Below are positions 38,234 to 47,487 of a stretch of 64,000 nucleotides of DNA, one piece after another. The stretch spans positions 186,001-250,000 of the forward strand of contig CAVXHK010000001.1 in NCBI GenBank assembly GCA_963761705.1. Direction: 5' to 3'. Each line of letters opens with the position of its first letter. The first letter of the stretch is position 1. The position numbers and the translations under genes are program-made. Under the pieces are notes generated by a model. The model was not told the DNA's origin. It ran no database searches and worked only from the letters and a program-made list of their open reading frames with translations. The DNA is from CAVVKW01 sp963761705. Lineage in GTDB: Bacteria; Verrucomicrobiota; Verrucomicrobiia; Chthoniobacterales; JAATET01.

Positions 38234-40921
38234 ATGAAAACACTCTCAGTCCTCTGCTTGGCAACGACCCTCCTTGCCGCCCAGCTCCCCGTCCGAGCCG
38301 GGGTAGCGACCACCTCGGACATCACCGCGCTGAATCTGCAACTCAACGCGGGAACCGCCACGAGTCAGACCGTCGCCGGAGCGAATAACTCGAATTTTAA
38401 CTCCAACCAGAACTTCACCCTTAGATACGACGGTCGAACCAACGAGATCCTGTCCTACACCACCTTGACCGGAACTTACAAACCTCTCGTTTTCCCGCGT
38501 CCGATTACCACCACCCTCGTCCGCGTCCCAAATCCAGCACTCACCGGCACGGCAGCCAACGCGAACAACATCATCTACACCCGTCAGACCAGCTCGGCTG
38601 GAAACACCTTTAACCTCGCGGGACCCTTCATCGGCGACGAGCAACTCGCCTTCAGTTCCAACAACATCAACGTCGGTGCCGACAATTTCTTCGGTAACCG
38701 GGGCGACGGAAGCGGCAACAACAACAACATCGAACGCCTCGACGTCGTGTTTGACGGCGGTCTCACCGCCACCACGGCACTCGCCTTCAGCATTTTTGAG
38801 CGTGGCGTCACGAACGGCCACGATCCCTTCGGCATCGCTGCGATCACCGCCGTCGATGCAACGGGCCGCCCCACGGCTTACGGACCGCTGATCCGCTTCG
38901 GAACTGGAGTTGGTTCCAGCTACGGACGTTACGGAACCAGCGATCTCCTTCCTTCCAGCACCGACTGGGTCGTAACCCGAAATCTCGCGGCCAACCAAGG
39001 TGCCCCGGCAACCAATCCGTCAGCCAGAGTCAGCAATCAACCCGTTGGCGGAGTCACGATCGCGGTCGTTGCTCCGGTCGCCAGTAACGGTCTGGGTATC
39101 GCCGTTGGAACCAAGATTTTCGGCTACTCCCTCTTCGCTGGCGACGTGACCGGCACCGGCCGCCAAATCCTCACCGACCCTTCGACGTTTCCGTTGAACA
39201 GCTCGAGTGAGACCGGCGATGGGGGTATCGACCTCATCGCCTACACGGGGGTCGCCTTCAACGAAGTGACGACCAACCCCGCGATCAAACTCACCAAGAC
39301 CGGCACCTTCGTCCCCGCCGTTCCAGCCCCCATCGTAGCCAACGACATCTTCGGCCCCGCCCACAACTTCAACGCTCTCGTTTTCGGTGACGTCACCGCC
39401 GAGAACGGCGACGTCGACGGCACCTTCGCCGTCGGCGGCAATGCCACCATCAACGGCGGTTACGCCGTCGGCTACGTGGTCAAGGGACGCCCGATCGCCC
39501 AGGTCTCTGGCGGCACCGTCGACCGCTTCATCATCGCGGGCGATCTCGCCGACGGGAACTTCGGCGTTAACGGAAACATCGTCGTTGGCGGCACCCGCAC
39601 CGGACCCGACCGCGAACCCACCAACGGAAACGTTCTTCGCTCGGTCAATCCGGTCACCTTCGACGCGGCTGGCAATGTCCCCAACGACGGCTCTGGTACC
39701 ACCTTTGCCGATCTTCGGGCGGAATTCATCGTCCGCAGCGGACTCCTCGCCGACCTAGCCGACCGCGGCGTCGTCGAAAAGGATCTCAGCCTCCCCTACC
39801 GTGCCGACCTCGAAGGCAACGACACCGACCTGAACGTCTTCAACGTCACCGCCGCCGAGTGGAGCCGCACCGGCAGCTCGATCAACATCACCGCCCCAGC
39901 GGGATCAACCGTCTTGATCAACGTCGCGGGCGGCCCGGTCGACATCTCCAACTCGGGCATGCACCTCAACGGCGTTGACCTCGAGCACGTCCTCTTCAAC
40001 TACGTGGACGCGACCGAACTCCGCACGACCAACTTCGCTCACCTCGGCTCCGTCCTCGCTCCGCTCGCCAACGGTGACTTCAACGCCGGATCCATCGACG
40101 GGCGAGCCGTCATCGGCGGCAATTTCCGCAGCGTCAACGGCTTCGAGGTGCATAACTTCCTCTTCCTCGCCAGCATCCCACTTCCAGTCGGCTCCGACAC
40201 GCCAGCCTGCGTGGTCTACACCTTCACGGTGGAAAACACCGGCGACGTCGATCTTGAGAACGTCATCGTCAACGACCCGATGGTCACCGTCCTCGGTGGT
40301 CCGATCACCCTCGCCGCCGGCGAAACGGACGCGACGACCTTCACCGCCAAATACTTCCCGACCGCCGCCGAATTGGCCGCTGGCACCATCACCAACACCG
40401 CGAAAGTCGATGCCGAGACGGCTGGCGGCGCCGAGCAGGTCACCGACTCCGACACCCACATCCTCACCTTCTCCGGCACGACCACCTCCGGCAGCACGGC
40501 GACGTCGGGCGGTTCCTCCTCCTCAGCCTCCGGCGGATCCGCTCCCCTCGTTTCGGTCCCAGCGACCTCGGCGTCTTCACGATCGACGACCATCTCCGCG
40601 GACGGACGGCAGGCCAGCCTCCTGGGCTTATCCCGAGGCATCTCCGACGAAGCCGAGGCGGACCGCCCCGCCGTGCTCGTCGAGAACCGATCAAAGATCG
40701 TGACCGAACGAAATCGGGTCGTGATTCGCGGCACCGCCATCAACTCGGCTCTGCTCGAGATCCGCACGGACAACGCCCGCTTCCAACGCGTCAAAGGCAC
40801 CCCGGCCCGCTTCCGGATCCGCACCGAGCGTCTCCAAAGTGGGCGCAACGTGGTCAAAATCCGCGCCATCGGTGCCACCGGTCGCTCGCGCCAGGTAAAG
40901 GCCGTCATCATCAAGGAGTAA
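38234..40921 (+). CDS. Large secreted choice-of-anchor A family protein
   Basis: An 895-residue exported protein with signal peptide KTLSVLCLATTLLAAQLPVRA. Residues 25-360 form a beta-rich, Asn/Thr-rich domain. The choice-of-anchor A domain covers about 370-650, beginning HNFNALVFGDVTAENGDVDG and TFAVGGNATINGGYAVGY and ending SVLAPLANGDFNAGSIDGRA. About 655-745 resembles a DUF11 or CARDB repeat (VVYTFTVENTGDVDLENVIV). A Ser/Thr/Gly linker (750-785) leads to a basic Ig-like end rather than a PEP-CTERM or LPXTG anchor. Low Lys, high Asn/Thr. Probably a surface or matrix adhesin. Confidence 0.85.
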   Translation: MKTLSVLCLATTLLAAQLPVRAGVATTSDITALNLQLNAGTATSQTVAGANNSNFNSNQNFTLRYDGRTNEILSYTTLTGTYKPLVFPRPITTTLVRVPNPALTGTAANANNIIYTRQTSSAGNTFNLAGPFIGDEQLAFSSNNINVGADNFFGNRGDGSGNNNNIERLDVVFDGGLTATTALAFSIFERGVTNGHDPFGIAAITAVDATGRPTAYGPLIRFGTGVGSSYGRYGTSDLLPSSTDWVVTRNLAANQGAPATNPSARVSNQPVGGVTIAVVAPVASNGLGIAVGTKIFGYSLFAGDVTGTGRQILTDPSTFPLNSSSETGDGGIDLIAYTGVAFNEVTTNPAIKLTKTGTFVPAVPAPIVANDIFGPAHNFNALVFGDVTAENGDVDGTFAVGGNATINGGYAVGYVVKGRPIAQVSGGTVDRFIIAGDLADGNFGVNGNIVVGGTRTGPDREPTNGNVLRSVNPVTFDAAGNVPNDGSGTTFADLRAEFIVRSGLLADLADRGVVEKDLSLPYRADLEGNDTDLNVFNVTAAEWSRTGSSINITAPAGSTVLINVAGGPVDISNSGMHLNGVDLEHVLFNYVDATELRTTNFAHLGSVLAPLANGDFNAGSIDGRAVIGGNFRSVNGFEVHNFLFLASIPLPVGSDTPACVVYTFTVENTGDVDLENVIVNDPMVTVLGGPITLAAGETDATTFTAKYFPTAAELAAGTITNTAKVDAETAGGAEQVTDSDTHILTFSGTTTSGSTATSGGSSSSASGGSAPLVSVPATSASSRSTTISADGRQASLLGLSRGISDEAEADRPAVLVENRSKIVTERNRVVIRGTAINSALLEIRTDNARFQRVKGTPARFRIRTERLQSGRNVVKIRAIGATGRSRQVKAVIIKE

Positions 40922-40982
40922 TCCGCGACCCTCCCAACGATCGGCTTCCAGCTGACCGGACATCCTGCCAGATTCGCACCTC

Positions 40983-42830
40983 ATGTGTGGACTGGCAGGA
41001 TTTTTCGGTTCCGGGGATCGCCGCGACCTCGTCGCGATGACCGAAGCCATTGCCCACCGCGGCCCCGACGCCGACGGTCATTGGGTTGATGAGAACACCC
41101 GCGTCCACCTCGGCCACCGCCGCCTCGCCATCGTTGATCTCGCCGGGGGAAGCCAGCCGATGTGGACCGAAGACGAGCAGCTCGGCGTCGTCTTCAACGG
41201 CGAAATCTACAACCACGCCGAACTTCGCGAACGCCTCAAGACCCGCGGTCGCGTCTTCCAGACCGACCACTCCGACACCGAGGTCCTCCTCCACGCCTAC
41301 CGCGAATGGGGCGACGCTTTCGTCAACGAACTCAACGGCATGTGGGCCTTCGCGATCTTCGACCGCGACCGAAAGCACCTCTTCCTCAGCCGCGACCGCT
41401 TCGGCAAAAAGCCGCTCTTCTGGTTTCAACGCGACGGCGCGTTCGCCTTCGCCTCTGAGCTGACCGCCCTCCGCGCTCACCCCGCGTGCCCGACGACAAT
41501 CTCGACCCGCGCGCTTCAGAAATTTTTCGCCTACGCCCTCATCCCCGCCCCCCACACGATCCTCGAAGGCGTTCACCAACTCCCCGCCGGCCACAATCTC
41601 ACCCTCGACCTTGCCGACGCCACGCCACGCGTATCCCGCTACTGGGAATACCTCCTCGAACCCACCGAGCCAAACCGGTCCGACGACGATCTCGCCGACG
41701 AGCTTCTCGCCCTCATCGACGCCGCCGTCCAGCGCCGCCTCATGGCCGACGTCCCGCTCGGCGTCTTCCTCAGCGGTGGCGTCGACTCGTCTCTCGTCAC
41801 CGCCCTGGCCGCCCGCCACGTCCCCGCCGACCAGCTCCGCACCTTCAGCATCGGCTTCACCGAACCATCCTTCGACGAACTCCCGTTCGCCAACCAAGTC
41901 GCGGCTCTCATCGGGACTGACCACCACACCGAATCGCTCGATCTCGACCAAGCCCTCGACTGCCTCCCCGGCATCTTCGCCCAGCTCGACCAACCCCAAG
42001 GCGACAGCTCCCTCCTCCCCACCTGGCTCCTTTCCCGCTTCACCCGCCGTCACGTGACGGTGGCCCTGGGGGGCGATGGCGGCGACGAACTCTTCGCTGG
42101 CTACGACCCCTTTCTCGCCCTCCGGAAAGCCGAACTTTACGCTAGAACCGTCCCCCGCCCCGTCCACGCCGCCATCCGCCACCTCGCCGCCTTTCTCCCC
42201 ACCAGCCACGCCAACGTGAGCCTCGATTTCAAAATCAAACGCACCCTTCGCGGCCTCTCCCACCCCGCCGCCCTCTGGAACCCCGTCTGGCTCGGCGCGC
42301 TGGAGCCCCGCGAGGTCGCCGCGTTCCTCGGCCAACCCGTCGACCCCGAGGATCTCTACTCCGAAGCCATTGCCGCTTGGGACGCGGCACCGACCGGCGA
42401 TGTCGTCGACCGTTCACTCCAATTTTACACCCGCCTCTACCTCGCCGACGGCATCCTCGCGAAAGTCGACCGCGCCAGCATGATGAATTCCCTCGAAGTC
42501 CGCGCCCCCCTCCTCGACATCGAGATCGCCAACTTCGCCCGCCGCCTGCCCAACCGCTACAAACTCCGAGGTAATACCACCAAACACCTCCTCAAGCTCG
42601 CCGCCACCCGCGTCCTCCCCCCCAACATCGTTCACCGCAAAAAAAAGGGCTTCGGCTCCCCCATCGGAGCCTGGCTCAAAACCGGTCGCCTCGCCCCCGC
42701 TTCGACGCACCCCTTCGTCCGATCCCGCGCCGCCGCCCACCGTGCCGGTCGATCCGACGAGCGCCTCTTCCTCTGGTGCCAATGTGTCTTCGAGCAATGG
42801 CGATCACGTCAAGCGGTGTCCTCTCCGTAG
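40983..42830 (+). CDS. asnB: Asparagine synthase (glutamine-hydrolysing)
   Basis: A 615-residue AsnB-type amidotransferase. Met is followed by the N-terminal nucleophile Cys2 (MCGLAGFFG). The glutaminase domain has AHRGPDADG, GHRRLAIVDLAGG and FNGEIYNHAELRE; the synthetase domain begins about residue 240 with GVFLSGGVDSSLVTALAA, the pyrophosphate loop. GGDGGDELFAGYDPF is the second nucleotide motif. It could make asparagine or modify a sugar or wall precursor, as AsnB homologues in polysaccharide clusters do; the following gene is a glycosyltransferase starting ten bases later. Confidence 0.93.
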   Translation: MCGLAGFFGSGDRRDLVAMTEAIAHRGPDADGHWVDENTRVHLGHRRLAIVDLAGGSQPMWTEDEQLGVVFNGEIYNHAELRERLKTRGRVFQTDHSDTEVLLHAYREWGDAFVNELNGMWAFAIFDRDRKHLFLSRDRFGKKPLFWFQRDGAFAFASELTALRAHPACPTTISTRALQKFFAYALIPAPHTILEGVHQLPAGHNLTLDLADATPRVSRYWEYLLEPTEPNRSDDDLADELLALIDAAVQRRLMADVPLGVFLSGGVDSSLVTALAARHVPADQLRTFSIGFTEPSFDELPFANQVAALIGTDHHTESLDLDQALDCLPGIFAQLDQPQGDSSLLPTWLLSRFTRRHVTVALGGDGGDELFAGYDPFLALRKAELYARTVPRPVHAAIRHLAAFLPTSHANVSLDFKIKRTLRGLSHPAALWNPVWLGALEPREVAAFLGQPVDPEDLYSEAIAAWDAAPTGDVVDRSLQFYTRLYLADGILAKVDRASMMNSLEVRAPLLDIEIANFARRLPNRYKLRGNTTKHLLKLAATRVLPPNIVHRKKKGFGSPIGAWLKTGRLAPASTHPFVRSRAAAHRAGRSDERLFLWCQCVFEQWRSRQAVSSP

Positions 42831-42840
42831 GCCGCGTTCC

Positions 42841-43959
42841 ATGCGCATTCTTTGCCTCAACTACGAATATCCCCCGGTCGGCGGCGGCGGCGGTCGGGCT
42901 GCCGCGCAAATCAACGCCGGCCTCGTCGCCCGCGGCCACGAAGTCCGCGTTCAGACAGCGGGCCTCGCACACCTCCCCGCCCGTGAAACCGTCGATGGCG
43001 TCGAGATCTTCCGGACGGAGTCCCATCGCAAGAAGGAAGACACCTGCACCGTCCCCGAGATGGCGCTCTTCCTCGTCACAAGCTTTTTCCCGACGCTCCG
43101 CCACATCCGCGAATGGAAGCCCGACGTGATCCACGCCCACTTCGCCGTCCCCACGGGCGCCCTCGCGCTTGCCATCCACCTCCTCACGAGGACGCCCTAC
43201 GTCCTCACCGCCCACCTCGGCGACGTACCCGGCGGCGTCCCGCAACAAACCGCCCGCCTCTTCCGCCTCGTTCGGCCCTTCACGATCCCAATCTGGAAAC
43301 GAGCGGCGGTCCTCACCGCCGTCAGCACCTTCGTCGCGGATCTCGCCGAGCGCGCCTACCACCGCCGCCCCACCGTCATCCCAAACGGCATCCGGCTCGC
43401 CCCCCGCCCGACCGTCGAGATCCACGACCCTGTCCGCATCCTTTTCGTCGGACGCCTCAGCGAACAAAAGAACCCCCTCCTCGCGATCAAAGCCCTCGCC
43501 CATCTCCGCGACCTCCCCTGGACCCTTGAAGTCATCGGCGACGGCCCGCTCCGACCAGACTTCGATGCGGCTGCAAGCAAGTTCAGCGTCACCGACCGGG
43601 TCACGATGACCGGATGGCTCGACTCCACCGCCGTCGCCGAGCGCATGGCCCGGGCCGACATTCTCCTCATGACCTCCCACAGCGAAGGCCTCCCGATGGC
43701 CGCCATCGAAGCCCTCAATCACGGCGTCGCCATTGTCTCCACCCGCATTCCCGGCCTCACCGACGTCGTCGAAGACGGAGTCACCGGCGCCCTCGCTGAT
43801 CCGGCACCCGCTTCGATGGCCGCCGCCCTTCAATCGTTGATCACCGATCCCGTCAAGCTCCGGCGGACCCGCGAAGCGGCGGCCACAGCAGCGTCGAAAT
43901 TTGATCTCTCCAACGTCGTCGATTCCTACGAAGAGATCCTTTCCGCCTCCCGCACCTAG
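42841..43959 (+). CDS. Glycosyltransferase family 4
   Basis: A 372-residue GT4 enzyme. It begins RILCLNYEYPPVGGGGGRAA, the acceptor-side loop of the family. The donor domain has ILFVGRLSEQKNPLLAIKAL, VIGDGPLRPDFDAA and HSEGLPMAAIEALNHG with the E-x7-E pair. It starts ten bases after asnB and is likely in the same transcript, so the two may act on one glycan. Donor sugar unknown. No other polysaccharide genes are adjacent. Confidence 0.88.
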   Translation: MRILCLNYEYPPVGGGGGRAAAQINAGLVARGHEVRVQTAGLAHLPARETVDGVEIFRTESHRKKEDTCTVPEMALFLVTSFFPTLRHIREWKPDVIHAHFAVPTGALALAIHLLTRTPYVLTAHLGDVPGGVPQQTARLFRLVRPFTIPIWKRAAVLTAVSTFVADLAERAYHRRPTVIPNGIRLAPRPTVEIHDPVRILFVGRLSEQKNPLLAIKALAHLRDLPWTLEVIGDGPLRPDFDAAASKFSVTDRVTMTGWLDSTAVAERMARADILLMTSHSEGLPMAAIEALNHGVAIVSTRIPGLTDVVEDGVTGALADPAPASMAAALQSLITDPVKLRRTREAAATAASKFDLSNVVDSYEEILSASRT

Positions 43960-44019
43960 CTCGCGTCGGCACCGCATTCGCGTTGGCACACGAATCAACC
44001 CGCGTTAAATTCCCCTCCG

Positions 44020-46683
44020 ATGCCGCCGCCCACCGGGACCGTTACTTTTCTCTTCACCGACATCGAAGGCAGTTCTCGCCTTTGGGAGCGCTTCCCCGTT
44101 GCCATGCGGCACTCCCTGGCTCGCCACGACGAAATCATGCGGACCGCCATCGCGGCCAGCGACGGATTCGTTTTCAAGACGGTCGGAGACGCGTTTTGCG
44201 TCGCTTTCGACACGGCGATCGACGCACTCCGGGCCGCCGCCAGCGCGCAGTCGGCCTTGGCCGCGGAAGCCTGGGAAAAAACCGGTCCGCTCAACGTGCG
44301 GATGGCCCTCCACGTCGGCGCCGCCGAGCTGCGAGACGACGACTACTTTGGCGACGTCCTCAACCGAGTCGCTCGCATCCTCGCTGGTGCTCACGGCGGG
44401 CAAACGCTCCTCACGCTGCCGGTCGAGGAATTGACCCGCGACGGTCTCCCCGCTGGCGTGAGCCTCCGCGACCTCGGTGAGCATCGCCTTCGCGACCTTG
44501 ACCGGCCGGAGCATCTTTACCAACTCCACGTCGCGGGCCATCGCCAGGATTTTCCCCCACTCCGCACGCTCATTGCCACGCCCACCAACCTTCCCACTAA
44601 TCTCAGCAGCTTCGTTGGACGGGAAAAATCCGTCGCCGAAGTCCGCCACCTTCTCGGGCAATCCCGGCTCCTCACCCTCACCGGCACCGGCGGCACGGGA
44701 AAGACCCGCCTCTCCCTCCAAGTCGCCGCCCAGGTCCTTGACGATCATCCCGACGGCGTGTTCTTCGTCGAACTCGCCACCCTCACCGATCCCCTGCGGA
44801 CGTGGGATACCGTCGCGGGAGCCATCGGGGTCCGCGAAGAGAGTGAACTCCCGCTTCGTCAGACCCTCGTTCGGTTCCTCAAGAAACGCGATCTCCTGCT
44901 CATCATCGACAATTGCGAACACCTGCTCGCCGACTGCGCCTCGCTCGCGACCGACCTGCTGGCCGCCTGCCCCCGCCTGCGCATCCTCGCCACCAGTCGG
45001 ACACCGCTCGGAATCTCCGGTGAATGCACCTGGGCCGTGCCGCCACTCTCGGTGCTCGACCCCGCCCGTGACCTCTTCCAAGTCCCCGACATCGTCGGCA
45101 CCATTTCGCAATTCGAAGCCGTTCGCCTCTTCATCGACCGCGCCGCTTCCGCCAAGCCGGGCTTCGCCGTCAACGAACGCAACGCCCCTGCCATCGCCCA
45201 GATCTGCTGGCGTCTCGACGGCATCCCGCTCGCCATCGAGCTCGCCGCCGCCCGCGCCCGCGTCCTCTCGCCGGAACAAATCGCTAGCCGCCTCGACGAC
45301 CGCTTCCGCCTCCTCACCGGCGGCAATCGCTCCGTCCTACCCCACCAGCAGACCCTGCGCGCGCTCATCGACTGGAGCTACGACCTGCTCTCCGAAGCCG
45401 AGCGCGTTCTCTTCCGTCGACTGGGAGCCTTCGGGGGCGGACGCACCATTGACGGTATCGAGGCCGTCTGCACCGGGGACGGCGTCGATGCCTTCGATGC
45501 GATCGATCTCCTCCAACAGCTCGTCGACAAGAGCCTTCTCGCCGTCGAATCCCATCCCGAACTCGGTGACCGCTACACGATGATCGAATCCGTGTGGCAG
45601 TACGCTCAGGAAAAACTCCGCGAATCCGGCGAGTCCGACGCCCTTCAAGATCGCCACCTCGACCACTTTCTCGCGCTCGCGGAGACCGCTCGGCTCGGAT
45701 TGGAAGGCCCCGACGTCGCCGACTGGCTCGAGCGGGTCGACACGGAGCGCGAGAACTTCCGCCTCGCCTTCGAATGGGCCATCCGTTCTCCTACCCGAGC
45801 CAGCAAATGCCTCGTTCTGGCCGGGTCGCTGGTCCGCTACTTCGAGATCCGCGGCAACCTCGTGGAAGGCCGCAAAGTGTTCGAGCGCGCCCTCAACGCT
45901 CCGGGCGCCCAGGAGACCAGCGTCGCCCGCGCCGCCGCTCTGTCCGGAGCCGCCCGCATCGCGTGGTGCCAGGACCGCACCGCCGACGCCACCGAACTTT
46001 ACGTCCTCGCTGGCGACCTGTTCGAACGCTGTGGCGAGGCCGTCCAAGCCGCTCTCAATCGCGCATTCTTGGGCTTCATGGAACGGAACACGGGAGACAT
46101 TGACGCCGCCGAGACCCGCTTCACCGCTTCCTACCAGGTCGGCACGGAAACCGGCGATCTCCTCCTCGCCGCCATGTCACTCAGCGGATTGGGCACCGTC
46201 GCCTCGGATCGCGGCGACGCCGCCACCTCCCGACGACTCAAGGAGGAAAGCCTCGCCCTGTTCCGTGCCCTCGGAGACAGCTGGATTGTCGGCTACAATT
46301 TGTGGGGCGTCGCCCGGGCGTGCGTCGCCGAGGGAGACACCTCCGCCGCCCGCCACGCCCTCGCGGAGTGGACCGAGATCGCCCGCCGTCTCGGCAATCG
46401 CTGGGCACTGCCCTACGTCATGAAGATCCTCGGCGACATTCTGCTCCTCGAAGGCGAACCCGTGGCCGCTGCCCGCATTTTCGGTGCCGCGGAGTCCGCC
46501 CGCGAAGCCCTCGGAATCTCACTCGACCACGCCGACCAGACCGACCTCGACCAATCCATCGCAAGCCTTCACGCGGCCACCGACGCCGAGACCATCAAAC
46601 GCGAGTGGTCCCTCGGCTGCCAAACGCAAGTCTGGCAGGCCATCGACTTCGCCCTCCGGCCCCCACTTGCTGCCGCCGCTTAG
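44020..46683 (+). CDS. Class III cyclase-NB-ARC ATPase-TPR regulatory protein
   Basis: An 887-residue cytoplasmic signalling protein. Residues 7-170 form a class III nucleotide cyclase domain: metal Asp14 in FTDIEGS, FKTVGDAFCVAF with Asp57 and the purine-reading Lys53, and GDVLNRVARILAGAHGG. An ATPase follows with Walker A GTGGTGKTRLS near 222-232 and LLIIDNCEHLL as Walker B. Then come a winged-helix-like part (LRALIDWSYDLLSEAERVLF, near 445) and TPR-like helical repeats from about 580 to 860. The layout is that of AfsR/MalT-like STAND proteins. The Lys favours ATP as cyclase substrate. No partner is visible. Confidence 0.88.
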   Translation: MPPPTGTVTFLFTDIEGSSRLWERFPVAMRHSLARHDEIMRTAIAASDGFVFKTVGDAFCVAFDTAIDALRAAASAQSALAAEAWEKTGPLNVRMALHVGAAELRDDDYFGDVLNRVARILAGAHGGQTLLTLPVEELTRDGLPAGVSLRDLGEHRLRDLDRPEHLYQLHVAGHRQDFPPLRTLIATPTNLPTNLSSFVGREKSVAEVRHLLGQSRLLTLTGTGGTGKTRLSLQVAAQVLDDHPDGVFFVELATLTDPLRTWDTVAGAIGVREESELPLRQTLVRFLKKRDLLLIIDNCEHLLADCASLATDLLAACPRLRILATSRTPLGISGECTWAVPPLSVLDPARDLFQVPDIVGTISQFEAVRLFIDRAASAKPGFAVNERNAPAIAQICWRLDGIPLAIELAAARARVLSPEQIASRLDDRFRLLTGGNRSVLPHQQTLRALIDWSYDLLSEAERVLFRRLGAFGGGRTIDGIEAVCTGDGVDAFDAIDLLQQLVDKSLLAVESHPELGDRYTMIESVWQYAQEKLRESGESDALQDRHLDHFLALAETARLGLEGPDVADWLERVDTERENFRLAFEWAIRSPTRASKCLVLAGSLVRYFEIRGNLVEGRKVFERALNAPGAQETSVARAAALSGAARIAWCQDRTADATELYVLAGDLFERCGEAVQAALNRAFLGFMERNTGDIDAAETRFTASYQVGTETGDLLLAAMSLSGLGTVASDRGDAATSRRLKEESLALFRALGDSWIVGYNLWGVARACVAEGDTSAARHALAEWTEIARRLGNRWALPYVMKILGDILLLEGEPVAAARIFGAAESAREALGISLDHADQTDLDQSIASLHAATDAETIKREWSLGCQTQVWQAIDFALRPPLAAAA

Positions 46684-46689
46684 CGCCGA

Positions 46690-47487
46690 ATGCCCGCCCC
46701 CGATCCCCGCTTCGCGAGCCTCGCTCGTCTCTACGGACATCCCGCGGTCGAGAAATTCCTCGCTGCCCACATCGCCATCATCGGCCTCGGTGGCGTGGGT
46801 TCGTGGACGGCGGAATCCCTCGCCCGCAGTGGGGTCGGCACCCTCACCCTCATCGACCTAGACGACGTCTGCCTGACGAACGTCAACCGCCAGCTCCCCG
46901 CCCTCACCTCCACCGTCGGCCAACCGAAAGTCGCCGTCCTCGGCCGCCGCATCGCCGACATTCATCCGACCTGCGAAGTCCGGACCGTTGAGCAATTCTT
47001 CACCGCTGCAACGGCCGCCGACCTCCTCGACCATCCTTTTGATGTCGTGATCGACGCCACGGACCGCACGTCGACAAAAGCGCTCATCCTCGACCAATGC
47101 CGCCGCCGCAACCTGCCTTCGATCACGGTCGGAGCCGCCGGCGGCAAGCTCGATCCATCCCAGGTCACCGTCGCCGACCTTGGGTTCACCGGCAAAGACG
47201 ACCTCCTCCGCCTCGTCCGCCGCAAGCTCCGCCGCGACCACGGCTGGGAAGCTGGCGAACGGAACGTCTACGAGGTCCCGGCCATCTTTTCGCCCGAGCC
47301 GCCGCGCTACCCATGGTCCGACGGCAGCGTCCGATTGGAAGAAGAGCCGGAGAGTAACCTCGCGATGGACTGCGCCACCGGCTTCGGAGCCGCCGCCCAC
47401 GTGACCGGCACCTTCGGCCTCTTCGCGGCAAGCGAAGCCTTGAACCTAAAAAGGAAAATGGACGTGAAGTTCTGTCGCCGAGGATGA
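46690..47487 (+). CDS. tcdA: tRNA threonylcarbamoyladenosine dehydratase, C-terminus replaced by IS sequence
   Basis: E1-like enzyme that cyclises t6A to ct6A in tRNA using ATP. The 265-residue protein has the Rossmann loop IIGLGGVGSWTAESLARSG, the LIDLDDVCLTNVNRQLPAL motif and VIDATDRTSTKALILDQC. The final DCATGFGAAAHVTGTFGLFA is family sequence. The last 14 residues, NLKRKMDVKFCRRG, are encoded by the left inverted repeat of the IS at 47445. Before insertion the frame would have continued LKILINRKGGRS and stopped at 49230, so the enzyme core is intact and only the tail changed. Confidence 0.93.
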   Translation: MPAPDPRFASLARLYGHPAVEKFLAAHIAIIGLGGVGSWTAESLARSGVGTLTLIDLDDVCLTNVNRQLPALTSTVGQPKVAVLGRRIADIHPTCEVRTVEQFFTAATAADLLDHPFDVVIDATDRTSTKALILDQCRRRNLPSITVGAAGGKLDPSQVTVADLGFTGKDDLLRLVRRKLRRDHGWEAGERNVYEVPAIFSPEPPRYPWSDGSVRLEEEPESNLAMDCATGFGAAAHVTGTFGLFAASEALNLKRKMDVKFCRRG

